From NCBI GenBank assembly GCA_030680235.1, contig JAUXWQ010000028.1, positions 1-64,000 of the forward strand: DNA of 64,000 nt, read 5' to 3'. The position numbers were made by a program, and so were the translations under genes. The DNA is from Coxiellaceae bacterium. Its GTDB lineage: Bacteria > Pseudomonadota > Gammaproteobacteria > Coxiellales > Coxiellaceae. Shown here in pieces: positions 45,596 to 55,268 of this stretch. Position 1 is the first letter of the stretch. The number at the start of each line of letters is the position of its first letter. Below the pieces are notes generated by a model. It did not search any database and was not told the DNA's origin. It saw only the letters and a program-made list of their open reading frames with translations.

Positions 45596-46885
45596 TTACA
45601 CTCTGTGGGTATTTAGATTATTTTTCCAGTATGCCAGCCAAGTATCTCTCGGCGGATTGTAAACAAAATATTGTCGCACACCGTCGGCAATTGCTTTTGA
45701 TAATTGCGCCTGATATGCCGCACTACTTAATTTTCTTTCTTCTAATGGATTTGATAAAAATCCTGTTTCAACCAGTAGCGATGGAATATCCGGTGATTTC
45801 AATACAACAAAAGCTGCTTGCTCAACACGCGAATGATGCAAACGTGCGATGGGCTTTACTGAATTCATAATGTTTTTACCGATAATTAAACTGGCTCGAA
45901 TCGTTGCAGATTGTGATAAATTAATTAATACCGATTGCAACAAATGTGATTGATCATTTAATTGAACACCACCCATTAATTCCGAGGCATTTTCACGCTT
46001 TGCAATCCATCTTGCCGCTTCACTCGTTGCGCCCCGCTGTGATAGCGCAAAAACAGATACACCCCGTGCATCGCTATTTCTCCATTTATCCGCATGAATG
46101 GCAACAAACATATCCGCATGATCTTGGCGTGCTACTCGCAAACGCTCACGTAGCGTTAAATAACGATCCGTAGTGCGCGTTAATACCGCATGAAAACCGG
46201 GTGTTTGATTAATTGTTTTTTGCAACAATAAAGAAATAGACAGTACTACATTTTTTTCATCTATACCCGCGGCACCTTTAGCGCCAGGATCTTTACCCCC
46301 ATGACCTGGATCAATAACAACAATGACATTGTGATATTTATTTGAAGTGGTTGTTATTGCTTGATCTGATAATACTGGCTTGTCAACGGTCAAGACTGCT
46401 ATTTTTTTCTTTATATTTTCTGAGGTCCTTTTTGGCGGCGCGAGAACAATAGTATCCGCAATGGGTTGAATGCTATTTAATTGGATTTCGTCAGATTGTT
46501 TTCTATTCGCAAAAAATAATTGCAATTTAACAGCACCTGTTTTTTTATGCTGCAAAACAATAATATGCGGACTAGAAAAATGCCGCAAAGTAAAAACCAT
46601 TCTCAAAATACCATCACGATGTGCTGCATAATGCAAATCAGAGATCACAGACTGTGATGGTAATCCCAACCGCAAGGAATGGGGTATTTTAACGTCTTTC
46701 ATATCCATCACAAAACGATCCGGATTAGAAATCATTAAAGTGTGATACGTTGGAAAAGCAGATAAAGTCAAGGTAACATCAGTCCCTGCATTTGTTTTTT
46801 CAGTCGACAGATTGCGCAACATTATTGTGTTAGCAAATACACTCGCTGAAAATACGCACAAAATAAAAAGCAATATCCGTTTCAT
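45596..46885 (-). CDS. amiC: N-acetylmuramoyl-L-alanine amidase (AmiB/AmiC type)
   Basis: 429 residues. A signal peptide is followed by an AMIN domain (about 25-130) and a C-terminal Amidase_3 domain from VVIDPGHGGKDPGAKG (Zn-binding His and Glu), with LTRTTDRYLTLRERL, FVAIHADKW and a final SLLVETGFLSNPLEE carrying the catalytic Glu. It splits daughter cells by cutting the peptide from the glycan strand. It overlaps tsaE by 4 nt and mutL follows after 4 bp, the common tsaE-amiB-mutL order. Confidence 0.94.
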   Translation of the reverse strand: MKRILLFILCVFSASVFANTIMLRNLSTEKTNAGTDVTLTLSAFPTYHTLMISNPDRFVMDMKDVKIPHSLRLGLPSQSVISDLHYAAHRDGILRMVFTLRHFSSPHIIVLQHKKTGAVKLQLFFANRKQSDEIQLNSIQPIADTIVLAPPKRTSENIKKKIAVLTVDKPVLSDQAITTTSNKYHNVIVVIDPGHGGKDPGAKGAAGIDEKNVVLSISLLLQKTINQTPGFHAVLTRTTDRYLTLRERLRVARQDHADMFVAIHADKWRNSDARGVSVFALSQRGATSEAARWIAKRENASELMGGVQLNDQSHLLQSVLINLSQSATIRASLIIGKNIMNSVKPIARLHHSRVEQAAFVVLKSPDIPSLLVETGFLSNPLEERKLSSAAYQAQLSKAIADGVRQYFVYNPPRDTWLAYWKNNLNTHRV

Positions 46886-47310
46886 TTTTTAAAGCGCTCA
46901 ATGGTTAGTTCTCGTCCGCCTTCATTCGGCAAAATTGTCAAAGTACATAAAATATCAGGTTTTGGTAACCACCCTTTTGCATGACTTGCCCACTCGATTA
47001 AACTAATGGTATTGGAATTAAAGTAATCACGAAATCCCATATTTTCTAGCTCGACAGGATCTTTAATGCGGTACAAATCCGCATGCAAAAAAACAATGTC
47101 ATTGAGTTCATGCGTTTCAACAAGTGTATAAGTGGGGCTTTTAACGGTGCCTTCATACCCCAAACCCCGCAAAAAACCTTGCACAAAAGTGGTTTTTCCA
47201 GCACCTAAAGGTCCTTCCAAATAGATATTGGTTGGTGCGCGCAAACCAGAAGCAATCTTTTCTGCGATATTGTCGGTATCTTCTCGGGTTTTAAGTATAA
47301 TATGCTTCAT
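46882..47310 (-). CDS. tsaE: tRNA t6A biosynthesis ATPase TsaE
   Basis: 142 residues from the ATG at 47310 (AAAGG 7 nt upstream; a GTG two codons earlier is less likely). The Walker A motif GPLGAGKTT is followed by TVKSPTYTLVE and the Walker B-like FLHADLYRI. TsaE supports TsaB-TsaD in making threonylcarbamoyladenosine at A37 of ANN-decoding tRNAs; tsaD is also in this window at 48413. It is divergent from queG with only 25 bp between the starts. Confidence 0.95.
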   Translation of the reverse strand: MKHIILKTREDTDNIAEKIASGLRAPTNIYLEGPLGAGKTTFVQGFLRGLGYEGTVKSPTYTLVETHELNDIVFLHADLYRIKDPVELENMGFRDYFNSNTISLIEWASHAKGWLPKPDILCTLTILPNEGGRELTIERFKK

Positions 47311-47335
47311 AGGCACACCTTTTTAAAATACAATT

Positions 47336-48382
47336 ATGATCGATTTTACCGAATTACGTGACAATATTAAATCTTGGGCAAAAGCATTGGGCTTTGGCCA
47401 AGTCGGCATTACTGATTGTAACACCGAAGCGGCTGATGCACGTCTACAGACATGGCTTGACCAAAAATTTCATGGCAACATGAAATATATGGAGAATCAC
47501 CGCGCATTGCGAAAAAATCCTGAAAAACTTCTCCCTGAAACAGTTCGTATTATTTCAGTTACGCTAAATTATTTACCCGATAATCACGATAGCATTGCTG
47601 TTTTAGAAGATAAAAGCAAAGCTTATATTTCGCGCTATGCACTGGGTCGCGACTACCATAAGGTTTTACGCAAACGTCTCAATCAATTGGCCGAGAAAAT
47701 AAATAACGCCGTCAAACCTTTTAATCATACTTACCGTGCCTTTGCCGATAGCGCACCTATTTTTGAGCGAAAAATTGCGGAAAAGGCGGGTATTGGTTGG
47801 GTGGGCAAAAATACCATGATGATGAATCAACAGGCAGGCTCTTTCTTTTTTCTCGGCGAATTATTCACCAATTTACCACTACCCGTTGATCACCCTGTGT
47901 CCGCTCACTGCGGCTCCTGCACTGCGTGCATTGATATCTGCCCCACCAAAGCCATCATTGCACCCTATCAAATTGATGCGCGCTTATGTATTTCATACTT
48001 AACTATTGAACATAAAGGATCGATTGATCCTGTATTACGACCCTTAATGGGGAATCGCATTTATGGCTGCGATGATTGCCAATTATTTTGCCCTTGGAAT
48101 AAATTTGCAAAAACAAGCCCAGAAGAAGATTTTAAACCACGCCATCATTTAAAGCATGCAGACTTAATTGAGTTATTTGCCTGGACAGAAGCAGAATTTC
48201 TGTCAAAAACCGAAGGTTCTGCCATGCGTAGAGCAGGTTATATTTCCTGGCTTAGAAATATTGCCATTGCCTTAGGGAATGCCGAAAAAACAGAGGCTGT
48301 TATTTTAGCGTTAAAATCACGGGAAAACCATGAATCGGTGATTGTGCGAGAGCATGTGGCCTGGGCCTTAGAGGCTATTTAA
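47336..48382 (+). CDS. queG: Epoxyqueuosine reductase QueG
   Basis: 348 residues. The N-terminal cobalamin-binding DUF1730 region has FHGNMKYMENH and AGIGWVGKNTMMMNQQAGS. The two 4Fe-4S clusters use CGSCTACIDICPTKA and CDDCQLFCPWNKF. It makes queuosine from epoxyqueuosine in tRNA, the last step of the pathway; tgt, another queuosine gene, is at 60968. No ribosome binding site precedes the ATG, consistent with a nearly leaderless start in the short divergent gap with tsaE. Confidence 0.96.
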   Translation: MIDFTELRDNIKSWAKALGFGQVGITDCNTEAADARLQTWLDQKFHGNMKYMENHRALRKNPEKLLPETVRIISVTLNYLPDNHDSIAVLEDKSKAYISRYALGRDYHKVLRKRLNQLAEKINNAVKPFNHTYRAFADSAPIFERKIAEKAGIGWVGKNTMMMNQQAGSFFFLGELFTNLPLPVDHPVSAHCGSCTACIDICPTKAIIAPYQIDARLCISYLTIEHKGSIDPVLRPLMGNRIYGCDDCQLFCPWNKFAKTSPEEDFKPRHHLKHADLIELFAWTEAEFLSKTEGSAMRRAGYISWLRNIAIALGNAEKTEAVILALKSRENHESVIVREHVAWALEAI

Positions 48383-48412
48383 GATCTCCGGGCCCTAAGA
48401 AGCGCCCGTTAC

Positions 48413-49414
48413 CTAAATTTCATTAATTGCCCAGCGCGCTTTTACGTCCGTATCCAACGCATCTCTTTCGCCACGCGATAACCGTAAAAAACCATTGATT
48501 GCAACCATCGCCGCATTATCCGTACAAAACTCACGCCGCGGGAAAAATATTTTTTTGTCCTGTTTTTCCATATTTTTTGCATGTGCGCGCAATTTTTCAT
48601 TTGCAGAAACACCGCCTGCAATCACTAACTGATGACATCCCATTTCTGCTAATGCACGTTCAGATTTTTTCATAAGCACTTCAACAACCGCTGCCTCAAA
48701 TGCACAAGCGATATCCGCTTTGGTTTGATCAGACTGATCCGATTTTACATACGCTTCCATCACTGCTGTTTTTAATCCACTAAAACTAAAATCACAATTG
48801 GATTGATGCAACATGGGTCGCGGAAAATGAAAAATATTTTCTCGACCTTGCAATGCCAATTTAGCCAACGCCGGACCACCCGGATAAGGCAAACCCATTA
48901 ATTTTGCAGTTTTATCAAAAGCTTCACCCGCTGCATCATCTTGCGTTTCACCTAAAATACGATAAACACCGTATTTTTCAGCATATAATAATGAGGTATG
49001 GCCACCCGATACCAATAAGGTGACAAAAGGATAGTGGGGCTTATCTTCTTCTAACATCACTGCCATGATGTGCGATTCTAAATGATGCACACCCACACTT
49101 GGAATTTTCCACGCAAAGGCTAGTGCACGCGCAAGAGACGCACCCACCATTAATGCACCAATTAATCCTGGACCGCGCGTATACGCAATTCCAGATATGT
49201 CTTTCTTTGATAATTGCAGTTGATCAAGTAATCGCTGAATTAAGGGCAATAATTTTTGAATGTGATCACGCGAGGCTAACTCAGGCACCACGCCACCATA
49301 CTGCTTATGCAATTCAATTTGACTGTGAATCAGCTGCCCGAGCAAGCCACGATGCGCATCATAAATAGCAACAGCCGTTTCGTCACAGGATGTTTCAATC
49401 GCTAAAATACGCAT
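48413..49414 (-). CDS. tsaD: tRNA N6-adenosine threonylcarbamoyltransferase TsaD
   Basis: 333 residues from the ATG at 49414, where the canonical MRILAIETSCDETAVAIYD begins; a GTG at 49441 is an alternative. The metal-binding His pair is in VHHLESH, and the ASKHA motifs LLVSGGHTSLLYA and LVIAGGVSANEKLR are present, with the C-terminal CTDNAAMVA. With TsaB and TsaE it installs t6A37. It starts 30 bp after mdh and probably shares its transcript. It is convergent with queG across a 30-bp gap. Confidence 0.97.
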   Translation of the reverse strand: MRILAIETSCDETAVAIYDAHRGLLGQLIHSQIELHKQYGGVVPELASRDHIQKLLPLIQRLLDQLQLSKKDISGIAYTRGPGLIGALMVGASLARALAFAWKIPSVGVHHLESHIMAVMLEEDKPHYPFVTLLVSGGHTSLLYAEKYGVYRILGETQDDAAGEAFDKTAKLMGLPYPGGPALAKLALQGRENIFHFPRPMLHQSNCDFSFSGLKTAVMEAYVKSDQSDQTKADIACAFEAAVVEVLMKKSERALAEMGCHQLVIAGGVSANEKLRAHAKNMEKQDKKIFFPRREFCTDNAAMVAINGFLRLSRGERDALDTDVKARWAINEI

Positions 49415-49444
49415 CGTTCTGGTTTGCTCGCTCGCCCGCACTTC

Positions 49445-50431
49445 CTAAATTAATCCAAGATCCTTAACGGCATCTCTTTCGCCGCGCAATTCCTTTAATG
49501 TCGCTGCCATTTTTTCTTCGCCGAAAGCATTGTGCTTCCAATCCGTTACGGAAATAACCTTGCCATTTTCTGTGCGTGATGGGAAAGAAAAAATCAAGCC
49601 TTCATCCACACCATATTCGCCTTTAGATGCTTTACACATTGAATACACTTTTCCTTTAGGTGTTTCATGATGCATTGCAGAAAGACCGTCAATAATAGCG
49701 TTTGCAGCCGATGCAGCGGACGACAATCCACGCGCCGCCAAAATAGCCGCACCACGTTGCTGAACGATTGGAATAAAATAATCGTTAAACCATTTTTCAT
49801 CATTAATGACATCAAATGCTGATTTTCCGTTTATTTTCGCATTATAAAAATCAGGGTATTGTGTCGATGAGTGATTTCCCCAAATAATCATATCGGTAAC
49901 ATCGCTCACAGAAACACCTGCTTTTTGCGCCAATTGTGTCACTGCACGATTTTGATCAAGCATCGTCATCGCAAAAAAGCGATCTGATGAAATATCTTTT
50001 GCATGATTCATTGCAATCAAACAATTTGTATTACAAGGATTACCCACAACAAATATTTTCACATCATTTGCAGCACAGTTATTAATCGCAAGACCCTGCG
50101 TTTTAAAAATAGCGCCGTTGATTTTCAGTAATTCTGAACGCTCCATACCTTGCTTGCGCGGAACAGAACCAACCAATGCTGCATAATTCACATCTTTCAT
50201 TGCAGTAGCAGGATCATCCGTCATAACAATATTTTTTAACAAAGGAAACGCGCAATCTTCCAATTCCATTACCACGCCTTTTAATGCGGGCAATCCTTGT
50301 GGGATTTCAAGCAATTGCAATTCAACAGGCTGATCCGCACCAAAGGCTTGACCCGATGCAATGCGGAATAATAGCGCATAGCCAATTTGACCTGCACCAC
50401 CGGTAATGGCAATTTTGATCGCTTTTTTCAT
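49445..50431 (-). CDS. mdh: Malate dehydrogenase
   Basis: 328 residues of the cytosolic-type MDH family. The NAD-binding [18 protein letters not shown] starts at residue 11. [19 protein letters not shown] contains the mobile active-site loop, [11 protein letters not shown] precedes the catalytic Asp/Arg region, and the catalytic His is in [13 protein letters not shown]. It interconverts malate and oxaloacetate in the TCA cycle. AAGGA is 7 nt before the ATG, which overlaps the cysQ stop by 4 nt. Confidence 0.96.
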   Translation of the reverse strand: MKKAIKIAITGGAGQIGYALLFRIASGQAFGADQPVELQLLEIPQGLPALKGVVMELEDCAFPLLKNIVMTDDPATAMKDVNYAALVGSVPRKQGMERSELLKINGAIFKTQGLAINNCAANDVKIFVVGNPCNTNCLIAMNHAKDISSDRFFAMTMLDQNRAVTQLAQKAGVSVSDVTDMIIWGNHSSTQYPDFYNAKINGKSAFDVINDEKWFNDYFIPIVQQRGAAILAARGLSSAASAANAIIDGLSAMHHETPKGKVYSMCKASKGEYGVDEGLIFSFPSRTENGKVISVTDWKHNAFGEEKMAATLKELRGERDAVKDLGLI

Positions 50432-51246
50432 ATAAATTTCCTTGAAGTGACAATAGATAAATACTGCTCTAAACGTGATACATCCGCCATTGCTAAGAAT
50501 GGTGGATTAATCACCGAAGATTTTACGTTATATTGCAGTGGCTTGCCTTGAAAATCAACCACAGCACCACCCGCCTCAGCAACAATACAGTGCCCTGCGG
50601 CCGTATCCCACTCACTCGTTGGCCCAAAACGGAGGTATAAATCTGCCAGACCACTCGCTATGACAGTGAATTTTAACGCACTATTTAGCGCCGTTAATGT
50701 CACATTTGAAAAGGACTGACTTAAAAATTTGCGTATCTCAAGATTGCGATGAGAATGCCCGCAAAGAACCCGTAATTGCTTAACATCCCCTTTTTTCACC
50801 TGCAACTGCGTTTCTGTTTGATCAGTGCACGAACGCTTCCAGGCCCCTTTATCTTTAATCGCATAAGAAATATGCACATCAAAAGGAGAGTAAATAACAC
50901 CAAAAATCGGCAGCTGATTTTCAATTAATGCAATGCACACACAAAACTCACGACTTTTATTGATAAAGCCGCGCGTACCATCCAACGGATCAACCAACCA
51001 ATATTGCTTCCAGGATTGTCGCGCATCAAAATCAGGGATGGTGTTTTCTTCTGATAATACAGGAATATCTGGCGTTATTTTTTGCAAGCCTTCAGTAATG
51101 ATTTTATTCGCAGCGATATCAGCTTGTGTGACAGGAGATTTATCGGACTTCATCGTAACAGATGGTAAAAAAGCACTGTGAAAGTGCGCGGACAAGACAT
51201 CACCAGCCTGCTTCGCAATAGTCAGAACCTCTTCTAAAAAATCCAA
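50428..51246 (-). CDS. cysQ: 3'(2'),5'-bisphosphate nucleotidase CysQ
   Basis: 272 residues of the inositol-monophosphatase fold. Metal-binding motifs are [20 protein letters not shown] and [17 protein letters not shown]. It removes the 3'-phosphate from PAP formed in sulfur assimilation and lipid or ACP modification; phosphopantetheinyl transfer also makes PAP, which may matter given the carrier-protein cluster. The start is a TTG at 51246 preceded by GGAG; I see no better in-frame ATG at the N-terminus. It lies next to nudE, a common pairing. Confidence 0.92.
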   Translation of the reverse strand: MDFLEEVLTIAKQAGDVLSAHFHSAFLPSVTMKSDKSPVTQADIAANKIITEGLQKITPDIPVLSEENTIPDFDARQSWKQYWLVDPLDGTRGFINKSREFCVCIALIENQLPIFGVIYSPFDVHISYAIKDKGAWKRSCTDQTETQLQVKKGDVKQLRVLCGHSHRNLEIRKFLSQSFSNVTLTALNSALKFTVIASGLADLYLRFGPTSEWDTAAGHCIVAEAGGAVVDFQGKPLQYNVKSSVINPPFLAMADVSRLEQYLSIVTSRKFI

Positions 51247-51316
51247 TTTTTATACTCCATTGAGGCAAAGCATTGTGAGACTCGATTTATTGTGCCTCTA
51301 CAATAGACCACAATAC

Positions 51317-51865
51317 TTATCTGAGCGTGATTAGATTTCTTTCCAGCCATAAAAGTGCTGCAATACTACGCGATTCATGAAATTCTGGATGCTTCAATAA
51401 TGCATCGATATTGCTTATTTTCCAAGAAATGACTTCGATCGGCTCAGGCTCATCTCCTTCCAATTTTTTCGAATACAAATCCTTTGCTAAAACAATATCC
51501 ATTTTTGCATCAAAATACGCAGGCGATAAGCTCCATTGCGCAAGATGAATCAGCGTGTTTGCGCCATATCCTGCTTCTTCCATTAACTCTCGATTGGCAG
51601 ATTCTATTGGATTCTCACCCGCATCCATTGCACCCTTTGGAAAACCCAAAAAATAGCTGTTAGAGGCTGCTGCATATTCACGAATCAACAAAAAAGTTTC
51701 GTCATCAAGCAACGGGATAATCATCACAGACCCCGCTGATTTTCCAGAAATCGTTTCAAATTTTTGCTCATTACCATTTGAAAAACGCAGGGTAGATTCT
51801 TGGATTTCAAAAATACGAGTTTTAGAAATACATTTTTTTTCGAGTAACTGGGGAAGTTTTAGCAT
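51317..51865 (-). CDS. nudE: ADP compounds hydrolase NudE (Nudix)
   Basis: 182 residues. The Nudix box matches GX5EX7REUXEEXGU in GAMDAGENPIESANRELMEEAGYG. The N-terminal beta-rich domain (KTRIFEIQESTLRFSNG) and the downstream LSPAYFDAKMDIVLAKDLY fit NudE, which hydrolyses ADP-ribose, Ap3A and NADH. The nudE-cysQ pair is common in gammaproteobacteria. Confidence 0.92.
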   Translation of the reverse strand: MLKLPQLLEKKCISKTRIFEIQESTLRFSNGNEQKFETISGKSAGSVMIIPLLDDETFLLIREYAAASNSYFLGFPKGAMDAGENPIESANRELMEEAGYGANTLIHLAQWSLSPAYFDAKMDIVLAKDLYSKKLEGDEPEPIEVISWKISNIDALLKHPEFHESRSIAALLWLERNLITLR

Positions 51866-51907
51866 AGATAGCGCTCTTTATTTAGTTGCTCACACATTGC
51901 AAGCGTA

Positions 51908-51930
51908 CGCACCCTGCTGGGTGCGTTTTT
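51908..51930 (+). terminator. Short perfect hairpin with T-run, plus-strand polarity
   Basis: CGCACCC (51908-51914) pairs with GGGTGCG (51919-51925) around a TGCT loop and is followed by five T on the plus strand. Both flanking genes are on the minus strand, where the hairpin is preceded by A bases instead. It may work as a terminator for the L,D-transpeptidase gene despite lacking a T-run in that direction, or end an antisense transcript. Confidence 0.55.
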
Positions 51931-51951
51931 AACAAAGCTTCACAGGCGTCT

Positions 51952-52701
51952 TTAATTGACAACAACTACCCGCGTCCCTTTTCTAACAAAGGTTTCATTT
52001 AACCATTTTGCATCAGAATCAAAGAGACGTACACAACCACCACTGCGATTAACAAACCCTGATAAAGTGGAGGTATGAAATGCTACACCACCATGGAAAA
52101 ACATGCAGTATGGCATAGGCGCACCACCATGTGTTTCAAGGGGAAACTCTCTTGAGATACAGTCTTTGCCTTCAATACGAAACACGCGAAAATCACCCAC
52201 TGGTGTTGCACAAGAAGCATTAGAAGCTGGGCAAGCAGGTGCGCCACTGCTTTCAGGCCCCCAATAAATTAAATTACCATTTTGATCATAAGCACCAAAA
52301 GCAAATAAACCTAAATCAATAAAAACTTCTTTTTCACCGTGCGTATCAATATGTTTTGGCAATGGCGACATATCCATATAGTTCATTTTTGAAAGATCTT
52401 TCGGTACCACAATCCAATTTTTATAAACAAGCGCCACGTTCGTGCGATTTAAACGCATTACTGCTTCACGCTGTTGAAAATTTGGAAATAAAGAATACCA
52501 GCTGTCATTTTCGCTCACCGCACGACAAACATAATCTGGATTGTGACATAATGCACTGGCGTAATTGTGCAAACTCTCCTGTTCCTCTTGTGCTGCGTAC
52601 GTTGCCGGCGGAACGTCTACACCTTCGTCATCTGAAAATGCAAAAGAAGAAGATAGTGTTAAAAACAAAGCTACGATTGTTTTTTTAATGCGATTTTTCA
52701 T
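51952..52701 (-). CDS. L,D-transpeptidase (YkuD domain)
   Basis: 249 residues from the ATG at 52701, with a signal peptide ending near AFS (residue 23). The YkuD catalytic region reads FFHGGVAFHTS and RSGGCVRLFDSDAKWL with Cys223; the usual SHGCVR has Gly in place of the His before GC. GDFRV and the preceding GPESSGAPACPASNASCATP segment are typical of secreted YkuD proteins. It would form 3-3 peptidoglycan cross-links or attach proteins to the wall. Extra Cys pairs suggest disulfides. Confidence 0.88.
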   Translation of the reverse strand: MKNRIKKTIVALFLTLSSSFAFSDDEGVDVPPATYAAQEEQESLHNYASALCHNPDYVCRAVSENDSWYSLFPNFQQREAVMRLNRTNVALVYKNWIVVPKDLSKMNYMDMSPLPKHIDTHGEKEVFIDLGLFAFGAYDQNGNLIYWGPESSGAPACPASNASCATPVGDFRVFRIEGKDCISREFPLETHGGAPMPYCMFFHGGVAFHTSTLSGFVNRSGGCVRLFDSDAKWLNETFVRKGTRVVVVN

Positions 52702-52785
52702 GAAATAAAGATTCCGAATTGTCTCTGAAGTTCTCAAAGTATGCTACTGTTGCGCGCATTATAACGAATAAAATTCGACAAGCCC

Positions 52786-53913
52786 ATGACTATTCCGCTC
52801 AGTTTATACATTCATATACCCTGGTGCATCAAGAAGTGTCCATACTGTGATTTTAATTCACATGCGCTGAATGGTGTGATCCCAGAAAAAGCTTATATAG
52901 ACCAACTATTGAAAGACTTACAAGCACAGCAATCGCTTGTACAAAATCGAGTGATTGATAGCATTTTTATTGGTGGCGGTACGCCCAGCCTGTTTTCACC
53001 AGAAGGCTATGCCACTTTATTTTCAGCTTTAAAAAACAATCTCAACTTTTCAAATAACATTGAAATCACGCTTGAAGCAAATCCAGGCACAACTGAGGCA
53101 TCTCAATTTCAAGGCTATTTTGACGCTGGCATTAATCGCATTTCACTGGGTGTTCAAAGTTTTCAAGATGATAAATTAAAATTATTAGGGCGCATTCATG
53201 AAAGTGATCATGCAAAAAATGCCCTGTCTCAAGCAAAAAATGCGGGTTTTAAACGCATCAATGTCGATTTAATGTTTGGTTTACCCAATCAGACAACCAA
53301 GGATGCCTTATTTGATTTGCAAACGGCGATTGATTTATCACCAACCCATATTTCCTGGTATCAATTAACCCTAGAACCCAACACCTATTTTCATCGTTTT
53401 CCACCGATATTACCCAGTGACGACGCACGCTTTGAAATACAACAAAAAGGCCAAGCATTGTTGCATAAAAATGGGTTTTTACAGTACGAAATTTCAGCTT
53501 ATTCAAAAAATGATCCCTGTCGGCACAACATGAACTACTGGCAGTTTGGTGATTACTTAGGTATTGGTGCGGGCGCACATGCAAAATTAACTGACTTAAA
53601 AACAATGCAAATTAATCGACGTATGCCCCCTAAAAATCCAAAACAATATTTAGCCGCCGATTTACATGCCGTCGAAATACAGGCGATCACAAGAGATCAA
53701 CTACCACTTGAATTTATGATGAATGCATTGCGACTCAATCAACCGATCGGAATTGATCTATTTGAAATTCGCACAGGCCTTCCGTTTTCACTAATCGAAA
53801 ACCCCTTAAAAAAAGCCATTAAAAATAACTTATTGCAAGTTGAAAATAATCATTTTTTAGTGACAGATCATGGAAAATTGTTTTTAAATGAGCTACTGGA
53901 GATTTTTTTATAG
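52786..53913 (+). CDS. hemW: HemW-like radical SAM protein
   Basis: 375 residues. The radical SAM motif CIKKCPYC (Cys14, 18, 21) is followed by Phe23 in CDF, typical of HemW/HemN. GGGTPSLF, TLEANPGT and GVQSFQDDKLKLLGRIH follow, and a C-terminal HemN domain includes YEISAYSK and RHNMNYWQFGDYLGIGAGAH. HemW is a heme chaperone, distinguished from HemN by lacking the upstream HemN-specific cysteine. It stands alone on the plus strand between L,D-transpeptidase and a palindromic repeat. Confidence 0.94.
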   Translation: MTIPLSLYIHIPWCIKKCPYCDFNSHALNGVIPEKAYIDQLLKDLQAQQSLVQNRVIDSIFIGGGTPSLFSPEGYATLFSALKNNLNFSNNIEITLEANPGTTEASQFQGYFDAGINRISLGVQSFQDDKLKLLGRIHESDHAKNALSQAKNAGFKRINVDLMFGLPNQTTKDALFDLQTAIDLSPTHISWYQLTLEPNTYFHRFPPILPSDDARFEIQQKGQALLHKNGFLQYEISAYSKNDPCRHNMNYWQFGDYLGIGAGAHAKLTDLKTMQINRRMPPKNPKQYLAADLHAVEIQAITRDQLPLEFMMNALRLNQPIGIDLFEIRTGLPFSLIENPLKKAIKNNLLQVENNHFLVTDHGKLFLNELLEIFL

Positions 53914-53945
53914 CAGTTTCATTGTCATCAAGCATGCAAAGCCTC

Positions 53946-54028
53946 CCGTCTCTTGATGCGAGCGTTAAAGAGTGTTTTTGCAGGATTTAAAAACACTCGC
54001 TAACGCTCATGCCCGCACCAAGAGACGG
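53946..54028. repeat. Long palindromic intergenic repeat (copy 6)
   Basis: The outer arms CCGTCTCTTG and CAAGAGACGG are perfectly complementary. The inner arms GAGTGTTTTTGCAGG and its relatives, with AAACACTCGCTAACGCTCAT, continue the stem with bulges. It lies between the convergent genes ending at 53913 and 54066. The outer GTCTCTTG links this family to the AGAGACG repeat arms at 3535 and 58600. Confidence 0.78.
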
Positions 54029-54065
54029 AAGTGATCGCCTTAAATCGAGATTTTTTCACAACCCC

Positions 54066-54866
54066 TTACAACAAAGCAACTTCATATCCGCCAAATTTCC
54101 GTATATTCAAAACACCCCCATCCAACAAAAGATACTGACCTTTAATTCCTTTTAAAACGCCTTCAACTATAGGCATTTTATCAAAAGACAAGGAATTTAT
54201 TTTTGCAGCATATTCTAATACGGGGTAGTTAAATGTAAAAATTTTATCTTCAGAAATTGGGATAATTTCATCGAGATATTTTTTTAAAATTGGCTCAAGC
54301 GTTTTTTCTGCTTGCAACAATAGTTCTTTTTTTAGCGTTATTAAATCAATAGGCACTACATTTTCTCGCAACATCACACGCCAATTTGTTTTATCGGCAA
54401 CAAAAGATTTAAAAGCAACTTCAACTATTCCTGCCTGATAACGATTATGCGTTTGAAAAATCGGCAAGGCTTGCGCAGCACCTTGATCAATCCAACGGGA
54501 TGGATTATTTTTCGTGCGCGTAATCCCCACTTTTAAGCCTGAAGAATTTGCTAAATAAACGAGATGTGTTTGATGACAATGTTCGTGCACCCAATCAGTA
54601 GCATTACATTTTCCTGTTTCCACTAAGCATTTCTCAGGGTGAATCATGCAATTGTTACACTCATTGATTTTTTGCATACAAGGAAAACAATAACCTTGCT
54701 GAAAAGATTTTTTTATTTTTCTATTGCACTGAATACAAAAAATATTTCCCGTAAATGCTAAAGAAATTTTTTTATCCAAAAAATCATTTAAACAAATAGT
54801 ATTTAAATGATATTGAATCGTGGACTGATGAGAAACAGCCATTTTTCTAATAATAAACGTATTCAT
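54066..54866 (-). CDS. DUF2797 zinc-ribbon protein
   Basis: 266 residues. Three CxxC-like pairs in the N-terminal third (CIQCNRK, CFPCMQKINECNNC, then CLVETGKC) suggest a zinc ribbon. A GIY-YIG-like HLVYLANSSGLKVGITRTKNNPSRWIDQGA follows and is the conserved core of DUF2797. The function of the family is not known to me; the core resembles a nuclease fold. The gene is 3 bp after the ferredoxin-like gene, so the two are co-transcribed. Confidence 0.85.
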   Translation of the reverse strand: MNTFIIRKMAVSHQSTIQYHLNTICLNDFLDKKISLAFTGNIFCIQCNRKIKKSFQQGYCFPCMQKINECNNCMIHPEKCLVETGKCNATDWVHEHCHQTHLVYLANSSGLKVGITRTKNNPSRWIDQGAAQALPIFQTHNRYQAGIVEVAFKSFVADKTNWRVMLRENVVPIDLITLKKELLLQAEKTLEPILKKYLDEIIPISEDKIFTFNYPVLEYAAKINSLSFDKMPIVEGVLKGIKGQYLLLDGGVLNIRKFGGYEVALL

Positions 54867-54869
54867 TGT

Positions 54870-55238
54870 TTAACCCGCCTCAGGCATTGCAATCACATAC
54901 TCAGTAACCGGAACACCCCCTATTAAGTGCTCTTGAATAATGCGCTCTAACACTTCTGGCGTGCAATGCTTGTACCAAACACCCTCCGGATACACAACCG
55001 CAATCGGACCCTCACAACACACCCGCAAACAATTGGCTTTTGTGCGATTAATACCGACTTCACACGTTAAACTTAATTCGTTTAAACGGCTTTTTAAATA
55101 TTCCCAAGAAAGCAAACTATCATCACGCGAACAACACTTTGCCTTCGTTTGATCACAACATAAAAAAATGTGGTGACGAATTTTATCTAGGTGAAGTTTT
55201 TGGAGCTTATCATTCAGGGCTGTCATTATGTCCGCCAT
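54870..55238 (-). CDS. Thioredoxin-like (2Fe-2S) ferredoxin
   Basis: 122 residues. [14 protein letters not shown] and [24 protein letters not shown] carry the four cluster cysteines in the pattern of thioredoxin-fold 2Fe-2S ferredoxins (PF01257-like). It is probably a small electron carrier. An alternative start is the ATG at 55226 with GGCGGA upstream, which still keeps all cysteines. It lies between fabV and the DUF2797 gene on the same strand. Confidence 0.85.
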   Translation of the reverse strand: MADIMTALNDKLQKLHLDKIRHHIFLCCDQTKAKCCSRDDSLLSWEYLKSRLNELSLTCEVGINRTKANCLRVCCEGPIAVVYPEGVWYKHCTPEVLERIIQEHLIGGVPVTEYVIAMPEAG

Positions 55239-55268
55239 TTTTATTATTACTCACGCGCATGCGTTTTT

